NCBI RefSeq assembly: GCF_936916975.1
Contig: NZ_CAKZGO010000014.1
Span: 1-64,000 of the forward strand
DNA: 64,000 nt
DNA from: an uncultured Dongia sp.
GTDB taxonomy: Bacteria > Pseudomonadota > Alphaproteobacteria > Dongiales > Dongiaceae
Reading direction: 5' to 3'
A program made the translations under genes and the position numbers. Positions within the stretch are counted from its first letter, which is position 1. Each line of letters begins with the position of its first letter. The notes beneath the pieces were generated by a model. It ran no database searches. It saw only the letters and a program-made list of their open reading frames with translations, and was not told the origin of the DNA. Positions 1 through 7,900 of this stretch are shown here, in pieces.

Positions 1-31
1 CGCGATGCGGTCAGCTGCGGGGTGCCGGGCT

Positions 32-508
32 TTAACTCTTGGATTTGAGGTAGGTGACCATGCCGATGACGTCTTCGGCGACCAACCTGCCGATCGGTCC
101 GCTAGAATAAACTGCGTTCAAAACTTTGCCGTCCGGTGCCAACAAGAACCCCGTCGTCTGCAGATAGTTTGGCGCTTCATTGATGTACGCCCCAGTAATG
201 GCCGCCACCTTGTCGGCATCAGCGCTGTGCCCTACCGGAAAGCTCAGTTTGTACTTTTCGATCGTTTCGGCCGTCGTGGCTTCACTGTCCACGGAAAGTG
301 CTACGACCTTGATGCCGGCTTTCGCGAGTTTTTCGCTAGCGCGCTGAAACCCTGCGAGTTGCATTTGACAATAAGGGCACCACGATCCGCGATAGATCAA
401 TACGACGCCATACGAACCTTCAAGCGATTGAGGGACCTGGATCTTATGGGCGCCGGCCGCAGGGATTTCAAAGGCCGGGAAATTCTCACCGTTTTGCAAG
501 CGCTTCAT
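32..508 (-). CDS. Peroxiredoxin-like (AhpC/TSA, thioredoxin-fold) protein
   Basis: ORF 32..634; start placed at MKRLQNGENFPAFEIP because the longer ORF runs through operator palindromes. Motif IYRGSWCPYCQMQLAGFQ is typical of AhpC/TSA-like proteins. Confidence 0.85.
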   Translation of the reverse strand: MKRLQNGENFPAFEIPAAGAHKIQVPQSLEGSYGVVLIYRGSWCPYCQMQLAGFQRASEKLAKAGIKVVALSVDSEATTAETIEKYKLSFPVGHSADADKVAAITGAYINEAPNYLQTTGFLLAPDGKVLNAVYSSGPIGRLVAEDVIGMVTYLKSKS

Positions 509-526
509 TTTGGGACTCTCATAAAG

Positions 527-542
527 TGGACCATATAGTCCA
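527..542. promoter_or_regulatory. Inverted repeat TGGAC-CATATA-GTCCA, candidate TetR operator
   Basis: Read directly; same TGGAC-N6-GTCCA pattern at 560..575 and 1347..1362. Confidence 0.75.
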
Positions 543-551
543 CTCTCATAT

Positions 552-583
552 GACATGACTGGACGAATTAGTCCAGTCATGTC
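552..583. promoter_or_regulatory. 13-bp perfect inverted repeat GACATGACTGGAC-GAATTA-GTCCAGTCATGTC, candidate TetR operator
   Basis: Read directly; core TGGAC-N6-GTCCA at 560..575. Confidence 0.8.
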
Positions 584-688
584 GCACACATGCGCGTCTA
601 AGGCCCCTTTCAAATAGATAACTCGGGTGATCAATTGAGGAAGATTTCACAGAAACGCGCGCGGGATGGCCACCAGGATATCGGCCCC

Positions 689-1327
689 TTAGCGCCGCGG
701 TTGCCTCGCCGTCATGTGGCGCGCGACATGTTCCAGCGACATGTCCAATGCAACTTCGACGGGTCGGCTTGTGTGCATCGTTTTGGCTAAAAGAAGGCCG
801 CCCTGTAGAGCGGTCAGGATGGCAAGAGCCAAGTCGTGCGGGTTGGCTGAAGCAGCGAGTTCCCCGCGTTTTTGCATCTCACGTAAACCGCGTTCAATGC
901 TGCTGCGCCAAATCTCAAAGCTGCTGGCCAATAACGTGCGAGCATCCTCGGACCGATTGGCCAGCTCATTCGCGAGCGACCCAACAGGACAGCCACCCGC
1001 CCGGTGGCGCCCCTTGACGAGCTTCACTATGGCGTCGCGCCATCGTTGCAACGCCGGCAAGGAGTTCAGAGCCTCGAGATGAGGTTGCTGCAATCCCAAA
1101 ACACGTTGTGTCTGGATCTTGATAACGTCCAGGACGAGCGCATCCTTGTCAGTGAAGTAGTGGTAGAATTGCGATTTGCTCGTCTTGCTTTTCACCAATA
1201 CCTCGTCGACGCTCGTACGGTCTACCCCGTGTGCGTAGATCAGATCGGCGGCAGCATCTAAAATGTGCGAGCGCATTGCGGCGCCGCGGGGGGTGAGGTG
1301 GAGATTCGGCTGTTTGATGACCGGCAT
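689..1327 (-). CDS. TetR/AcrR family transcriptional regulator
   Basis: N-terminal HTH (RSHILDAAADLIYAHGVDRTSVDEVLVKSKTSKSQFYHYFTDKDAL) typical of TetR. Confidence 0.93.
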   Translation of the reverse strand: MPVIKQPNLHLTPRGAAMRSHILDAAADLIYAHGVDRTSVDEVLVKSKTSKSQFYHYFTDKDALVLDVIKIQTQRVLGLQQPHLEALNSLPALQRWRDAIVKLVKGRHRAGGCPVGSLANELANRSEDARTLLASSFEIWRSSIERGLREMQKRGELAASANPHDLALAILTALQGGLLLAKTMHTSRPVEVALDMSLEHVARHMTARQPRR

Positions 1328-1346
1328 TGGGCTACCTTAGCGCGAT

Positions 1347-1362
1347 TGGACCTCACAGTCCA
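1347..1362. promoter_or_regulatory. Inverted repeat TGGAC-CTCACA-GTCCA upstream of the tetR start
   Basis: Read directly, about 20 bp upstream of the TetR start codon (minus strand). Confidence 0.75.
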
Positions 1363-1515
1363 GTTCGGCGGATGACGGCGTTCGCGATATGCGGCGCGGG
1401 AACTTCTCAGGTAGTCGCCAGTTAATTCACCGTTATCGGACATCACGCTGTGCCACAGCCGCCGCAGGCGATGCGGCGGGGGTGCGGCTTTGACTCGAAA
1501 AGACGGAGAATTGAC

Positions 1516-1590
1516 ATGCGTTATGGTTTGTTGTGGCTCGTCGGTGTGCCGATTCCTGTGCTCATCCTGATCTGGTTCCTGTTCCGCTGA
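1516..1590 (+). CDS. 24-aa hydrophobic small protein MRYGLLWLVGVPIPVLILIWFLFR
   Basis: ATG with upstream GGAGA, single predicted TM segment, ends TGA. Below the ORF-track length cut-off. Confidence 0.6.
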   Translation: MRYGLLWLVGVPIPVLILIWFLFR

Positions 1591-1665
1591 GGAACCTATC
1601 CAGCTTGCGGTCGTTATGTTTCGGACGTGCTGCCACGACCGAAGCACACACATGCGGAGGAAGAG

Positions 1666-2022
1666 ATGATGCAGGACAAAGAATTCGACGCAGCGATGCA
1701 GGACGTGTCCAAGGCTTACGGCAGCCCTGCAGCCCTGCTTGCCGATGACGATCTCAGCCGCAAGCAGAAGCTGAAGCTCTTGCAGCAGTGGGATTATGAC
1801 CTGGGCCTGTTGCTGGTGGCAGCAGAAGAGAACATGGCAGGCCCCGGCTCGGGTGCCACGTCAGAACGTCTGCGCAGCGTACGCGATGCCATCAAGCGGC
1901 TCGGCGTTGAAATGCATCCGGAAGACACCGCCTCGTCACCCAACAAAATGGGCACGGCGAATATTCCGGAATCCGAGACCGGGTCAGATACTGGGGAACC
2001 AAAGCGCAAGGTCGCGCATTGA
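1666..2022 (+). CDS. Conserved hypothetical protein
   Basis: ORF 1627..2022; start placed at ATGATGCAGGAC after GGAGGAAGAG; followed by an intrinsic terminator. Confidence 0.75.
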   Translation: MMQDKEFDAAMQDVSKAYGSPAALLADDDLSRKQKLKLLQQWDYDLGLLLVAAEENMAGPGSGATSERLRSVRDAIKRLGVEMHPEDTASSPNKMGTANIPESETGSDTGEPKRKVAH

Positions 2023-2076
2023 TCCGATGAGATACCCCTCGAGATTACCTGATTTCGTTTGCCAGCCATGACCTTC

Positions 2077-2110
2077 AACCCCGCACCGGGTCTCCCGGGC
2101 GGGGTTTTTT
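2077..2110 (+). terminator. Rho-independent terminator
   Basis: AACCCCGC...GCGGGGTTTTTT hairpin plus T-run downstream of the 1666..2022 CDS. Confidence 0.85.
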
Positions 2111-2112
2111 CT

Positions 2113-3141
2113 TCAGGGCCAGTTGAGGATCACCTTGCCGGACTGGCCGGACAGCATCGTCTGGAAGCCCTCGACATAAGCGCTCAGCGGAAATTGGTGG
2201 GTGAGGATCGGGTTAAGGTTGAGGCCCGATTGCAGCATCGCCACCATCTTGTACCAGGTCTCGAACATCTCGCGGCCATAGATGCCTTTGATCTCCAGTC
2301 CCTTGAAGATCACATTGTTCCAGTCGATCGCGGTGTTGCTGGGTGGAATGCCGAGCAGTGCCACCTTGCCGCCGTGATTCATCACCTCAAGCATGCTGGC
2401 GAAAGCCGTGGGCACGCCGGACATTTCCATGCCGACATCGAAGCCTTCCACCATGCCGAGTTCCGCCATCACGTCGGACAGCTTTTCCTTGGCAACGTTG
2501 ACGGCGCGCGTGGCGCCCATCTTGTGGGCAAGATCCAGGCGGTAATCATTGACATCGGTCACCACCACATGGCGCGCACCCACATGTCGGGCGATGGCGA
2601 CCGCCATGATGCCGATGGGGCCTGCGCCCGTGATGAGCACGTCCTCGCCGACCAGATTGAATGAGAGCGCCGTATGCGTCGCATTGCCATAGGGATCGAA
2701 GATCGCGGCGAGGTCGTCGGCGATGTTGTCGGGGATCTTGAAGGCGTTGACGGCGGGCAGCGCCAGGAACTCGGCAAAGGCGCCGGGCCGGTTGACGCCG
2801 ATGCCGAATGTGTTGCGGCAGAGATGCCGCCTGCCGGCGCGGCAATTGCGGCAATGCCCGCAGGTGACATGGCCTTCGCCGGAAACACGATCGCCGATCT
2901 CGAAGCCACGGACCTCCTGACCCATCGCTACGATCTCGCCGACATATTCGTGGCCGACATGCATACCGAGCGGAACGGTCTTTGCGGCCCACTCGTCCCA
3001 TTTCCAGATATGGATATCGGTGCCGCAGATCGCCGTCTTCTTGATCCGGATGAGGACGTCGTTATGCCCCACCTCGGGCTTGGGCACGTCGGTGAGGGTG
3101 AGACCGGGACCGGCTTTGTCTTTGACGAGTGCTTTCATCAA
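2113..3141 (-). CDS. tdh: L-threonine 3-dehydrogenase
   Basis: MDR zinc dehydrogenase ([27 protein letters not shown]), adjacent to kbl, about 342 aa. Confidence 0.95.
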   Translation of the reverse strand: MMKALVKDKAGPGLTLTDVPKPEVGHNDVLIRIKKTAICGTDIHIWKWDEWAAKTVPLGMHVGHEYVGEIVAMGQEVRGFEIGDRVSGEGHVTCGHCRNCRAGRRHLCRNTFGIGVNRPGAFAEFLALPAVNAFKIPDNIADDLAAIFDPYGNATHTALSFNLVGEDVLITGAGPIGIMAVAIARHVGARHVVVTDVNDYRLDLAHKMGATRAVNVAKEKLSDVMAELGMVEGFDVGMEMSGVPTAFASMLEVMNHGGKVALLGIPPSNTAIDWNNVIFKGLEIKGIYGREMFETWYKMVAMLQSGLNLNPILTHQFPLSAYVEGFQTMLSGQSGKVILNWP

Positions 3142-3149
3142 TATGTTCC

Positions 3150-4349
3150 TTAAATCGCGCCGAGTTCTTTGCCGACTTTGGCGAAGGCGGCGATGACGCG
3201 GTCAATGTCTGCAATGCTGTGCGCAGCGGACATCTGCGTGCGGATGCGCGCCTGGCCCTTCGGCACCACGGGGTAGGAAAAGCCGATCACATAGATGCCT
3301 TCCTTGAGAAGCGCGTCGGCCATGGCGCTGGCAAGCTTGGCATCGCCCAGCATGACCGGGATGATCGGGTGCTCGCCCGGCACCAGTTTGAAGCCGAGCT
3401 TGCTCATCTGCTCCCGGAAATGGCGGCCATTCTTGGCCAGCTGTGCGCGCAGATCGGCACCTTCAGCGCTGTCGATCAACTGCAGGCAGGCGCTGGTCGC
3501 AGCGACGATCGCCGGCATCAGGGAATTGGAAAAGAGATAGGGGCGCGAACGCTGACGCAGGAGATCGATGACCGGCTTCTTGCCGGCGATATAGCCGCCC
3601 GACGCACCACCAAGCGCCTTGCCGAATGTGCCGGTGAAAAGATCGATCTTGTCCTGCACGCCGTTATGTTCGGCGGAGCCGCGGCCGGTCCTGCCCACGA
3701 AGCCGATGGCATGGCTGTCATCGACCATCACCTGGGCGTTGTAGCGGGCGGCAAGATCGGTGATGCCCTTGAGGTCGGCGATGATGCCGTCCATGGAAAA
3801 GACGCCGTCCGTGGCGACGAGCTTGAACCTCGCGCCGGCAGCATCGGCTTCCTTCAGCTTCGCCTCGAGATCGGCCAAATCGTTATTGGCGTAGCGGAAG
3901 CGCTTGGCCTTGCACAGGCGCACGCCGTCGATGATCGAGGCATGGTTGAGGGCGTCGGAGATGACTGCATCCTCTTCGCCCAGCACGGTCTCGAACAACC
4001 CGCCATTGGCATCGAAGCAGGAGGAATAGAGGATCGTATCCTCCGTACCGAGGAAGCAGGAGATGTCGCCTTCCAGCGTCTTGTGGAGATCCTGGGTCCC
4101 GCAGATGAAGCGCACCGACGCCATGCCAAAGCCGTGATCGTCGAGCCCGGCCTTGGCGGCCTTGATCAGCCGCGCGTCGTCGGCAAGGCCCAGATAGTTG
4201 TTGGCGCAGAAATTGAGCACCCGGGCGCCGCCCACCAGCGCGATATCGGCGCCCTGCGGTGTCGCGATGACCCGTTCGCTCTTCCAGAAACCGTCGGCCC
4301 GGATCGCTTCGAGGGTATTGTTCACATGTGCCAGGAAGTCTTGCGTCAT
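3150..4349 (-). CDS. kbl: Glycine C-acetyltransferase (2-amino-3-ketobutyrate CoA ligase)
   Basis: [18 protein letters not shown] site [13 protein letters not shown] and [13 protein letters not shown]; operon with tdh. Start placed at MTQDFLAHV. Confidence 0.95.
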   Translation of the reverse strand: MTQDFLAHVNNTLEAIRADGFWKSERVIATPQGADIALVGGARVLNFCANNYLGLADDARLIKAAKAGLDDHGFGMASVRFICGTQDLHKTLEGDISCFLGTEDTILYSSCFDANGGLFETVLGEEDAVISDALNHASIIDGVRLCKAKRFRYANNDLADLEAKLKEADAAGARFKLVATDGVFSMDGIIADLKGITDLAARYNAQVMVDDSHAIGFVGRTGRGSAEHNGVQDKIDLFTGTFGKALGGASGGYIAGKKPVIDLLRQRSRPYLFSNSLMPAIVAATSACLQLIDSAEGADLRAQLAKNGRHFREQMSKLGFKLVPGEHPIIPVMLGDAKLASAMADALLKEGIYVIGFSYPVVPKGQARIRTQMSAAHSIADIDRVIAAFAKVGKELGAI

Positions 4350-4487
4350 CGATAGCTCTCCAATCAGCCGGCCGCCATGATCCCGCATCGCGACCCTGAT
4401 GCAAATGACTTTTGTGAAGTCCGGGGTTGCCGGGAACGATATCCCGCCCGATTGATCTCCGGCACTTGCCACGCTAAGACAGGCCGC

Positions 4488-4955
4488 ATGTATCCCCGTA
4501 CCACCGACATGGCCTTAATGCTGGGCCGCTGCCGGCCGCGCACCAAGGCGGTCTATGCCTATTGGGATTCCAAGCGGGCGGGGCGGCGCATGCCGGCGCG
4601 GCGGGATATCGATCCGGTCGAGATGAAGCCCTGGCTGACTGGTATACAGCTGGTCGATGTCAGCCATAACCCGCGCCGCCTGGTCTACCGCCTGGTGGGC
4701 GATCTCGACGTCAGTTTTCGTGGCTACAACCCCACCGGCCGTACGGTCGAAGAATGCAGTGTCGGCTTCAGCGCCGAAGAATCACTGCGGAATTACGATA
4801 TCGTCATCACCGAGCGCCGGCCGGTCTATGACTGGTCGGACTATGTTAGCCAGTCGGGCTATATGCGCAGCCAGGAAGGCCTGCTGCTGCCGCTCTCCGA
4901 TGACGACGATTTGGTCAACATGGTGATGACCTTCGCCGAAGTGGATGTGAAATAG
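4488..4955 (+). CDS. PAS domain-containing protein (PAS_5-like)
   Basis: [13 protein letters not shown]...[26 protein letters not shown] resembles alphaproteobacterial PAS_5 proteins; start uncertain. Confidence 0.7.
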   Translation: MYPRTTDMALMLGRCRPRTKAVYAYWDSKRAGRRMPARRDIDPVEMKPWLTGIQLVDVSHNPRRLVYRLVGDLDVSFRGYNPTGRTVEECSVGFSAEESLRNYDIVITERRPVYDWSDYVSQSGYMRSQEGLLLPLSDDDDLVNMVMTFAEVDVK

Positions 4956-4983
4956 GCAGATATGAAGTAGGCAGATGGCCGCG

Positions 4984-7900
4984 TCAGTTCTCCCCGCCGC
5001 GGCCGAGACTCTTGGCCATCACCAGATAGAGTTTGCCGACATCGGCGGTGATAATGGCGGCATTGAGCACGGCCTCTGGATCGGCCTTGGCCGATTGGGT
5101 GAGCAGATCCTCGAACTTCTTGATGTAGCGGTCGACGATGTCGTGGAAACGCTCGTCGCGCTGATAGCGCTGCTCGATCGCGGGGATCACATAGCTGTCC
5201 TTGTTGCGGAACAGCCGGCGGGCGAAGATCGAGCGGTCACCTTCGCGATAGCGCTTCCAGATGTCCTCCGGGATCTCGTTGTCGAGCAGCGAATGAATAT
5301 CAAGTGCAAGGCCGTTGAGCTCTTCGATCATCACCGAAGCCGCACGGAGAAAGCTGTCGCGGGTCGAATTGTTCTGGGTCTCGCGCAGCTTGTCGATGCG
5401 CTCAAGCGCGATCTGCGAGGTCTTGGCAAGCTCCAGGCTCTGGCCCCGGAACACTTCACCGAGTTCGGCGGCCTTTGATTGCGCGAGATCGAGGGCGCGG
5501 CCGAAACCTTCCGCCTGCCGCTCGAAGCTCTGCCCGATGGCACCGACGCGGCCGGCAGCATTTTCAGCGGCCCGGCTCATCGAATCGATGCGCTTGTCGA
5601 TATCGGTGCCGAGGCCGGAGAGATGCTGGTTCATGCGGGCGGCGGCCTGTGCCAGCGATTCCACCTGGCGGTTCAAAATCTCGCTCGCCTGCTGTGCATC
5701 ACCGCGGGCGCCCTCGGCGCTGGCCTTGGCCGACAAGGCGGCGTCGGAGAATTCCTTGGCCTGGGCGCGCAGCTGGCCGCGCACTTGTTCCGCCATGTCA
5801 TGGACCTTGACCGAGAGGTCGGAGAGTTCGGTGATCTGTTCGGCCACCGCCGCCTTGACGCCGCTCACCTGCTGCGCGGCCTTCTTGGTAACCTGCGACA
5901 AAGCTTCGGCGCCATCGCGGAACAGCTGGATGGTTTCCTTGGCCTCGCGCGTGCTCTCCGTCGTTGTCGCGCGCAGGAACTCAGCGAGGTTCTGCGCCGA
6001 GATGTTGAGGGTGGAGAGCTGATGCTGGCCCTCCTTGCCCACCGCCGACAATTGCTCGACCCGCTGCCCCAGCGTGACATTCAACTGCTGCTGCCGGCCG
6101 ACGGCCTGGTCGGTGATGGTGGAAAGGATCTCTGCCTGCGCGGTGAGTGAGCGGCCCATCTGCTCCAGCTTGTCCCGGGCCATTTCGGAGGCTTCCGACA
6201 ATTGCCGGGCATGGCCTTCGTAAAGACCGGCCAGTTCCGCCGTGCGCTTGCCGCCTTCTTCGGTAGCGGCTTTGACCAATTCGCTCTGGCGCGTCACGTC
6301 CTGGTGCAGCAGTTCAGATTTTTCAAGCGCGCGGCTGGCGACAGCTTCCAGTGCCGAGAGACCTTCGCGCATCTGCTGCTGCAGTTCACCCGCAGTGCCG
6401 GACGCCTTGGTCGCCGCTTCGCGCAGCGTGTCGGCCTCGGTACGGAACACGGTGCCGATGACGCGGGCTTCGACCTCGACCTTTTGCGTGACGGCCGACA
6501 ATTCATCGATCTGGATCTGCAGCGCGTTGCGGATCTCACTGGTCGCGGCCTGGGTGCGCGTCAGCGCCACACCGAGATCGTCATTCTGCCGCATCAACGT
6601 CTGGCCGAGTTCAATGGCCTGCAGCCCCGCAGTCTCCGTGGCGGCTTTGAGATTGGCGGCATTCTTTTGCACGATCGCCTGCAGCGCATCGGCCAAATCG
6701 CTCGCCTGCCGCTGCATGACGCGGCCGGCTTCCAGGGCGCGTTCGTTGATTTCAAGACCGGCAAGATTGGATTGCTTGGCCTGGTCGGCGAGCGCGTCAC
6801 GCATGGCGATCGCAACCTGCGCCGCCTGTTCCGCGGCCTTGCCCAAGGTGATCGCCTGTTCGTCGGCGCTGGCATGGAGCCTGTCGCTATGCGTGATGAT
6901 GTCGCCAAAGCGGCGGTCGATCTCGGCATATTGATCGGCCAGACGCGCCCGCACGGTGTCGCCGGCACGTTCGCCGGCACCTGCCAGCGCTTCACCGTGC
7001 TCGGCGGTCACTTCCTCGAACCGCCTGGTGCTCTCCGCCATCATGGCGGCGAGATTTTCCGCCTGGACGCGGGCGGCGGCACCCAATCCTTCCGTCTGTT
7101 GCACGGCAGCCGCGGTCGCTGCGGCGATTTCCTGCGCCTGCAATCGGAGTGCGCCGGCGAAATGCTCGGCCGCATTCTTGGACGCAGCGATCAGCTCGTC
7201 GCGCTGGGCATGTGTGACACCTTCCAGCGCTGCCGACCGGCTGGCGACGGCTTCGGCGGCATTGACGAACTCATCAGCCTGGCGTCGCAGGATGTCACGG
7301 AAGCCTTCCGCGGCGGCGGTCGCCGATTCCACCAGCTGGTCGCGCTGGCTTAGAATCGTACCATCGAGCGCCGTCGTGCGTGTGATGAGCGTTGCGGTGA
7401 GGCCTTCCATGCCGGAGATCTGCCGCTCGATCTCGCCCTTCAAGCGGGCGATGGCACCATCGCCGGCACTTTGCACGGCGCCAGCCATGGCGAGGCTCTC
7501 GGCCGCCACCGCATCGCTGAGCTGCTTCACCTTGCCGGCAAGGTCTTCTGACATCTGGTGCAGGCTATCGCCATGGGCGGTGAGTTCGCCGCGGATGAGA
7601 TCGCTTGCCGCGATTCCGGCTTCGGCGAGGCGCGCGCGCTGGGCGGCCATCGCGGTCTCAAGCGCCGCGGCGCGCTCCAGCACCTCGGTCACATTGCCGG
7701 TGATGGCGGCTTCATTGGCGCGCAAGCGCACATCCACGCTATTGGCGTGGGTGTCCATCGCAGCTTGTTGGCGCTCGATTTCGGCGCGCAGTTTTTCCAG
7801 CGCCTGATCGGTGCTGGCCTGCAAGGCAGCCGAAAGGTTGTTGCTTTCCGAGCCGACAGTGGCGCTGAGCAGCGCCACCTTGGCGGCAAGGCCCGCGGCC

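Noticed and set aside
3129-4355. 408-aa plus-strand ORF opposite kbl
   Set aside because: Antisense shadow; kbl active-site motifs are on the minus strand.
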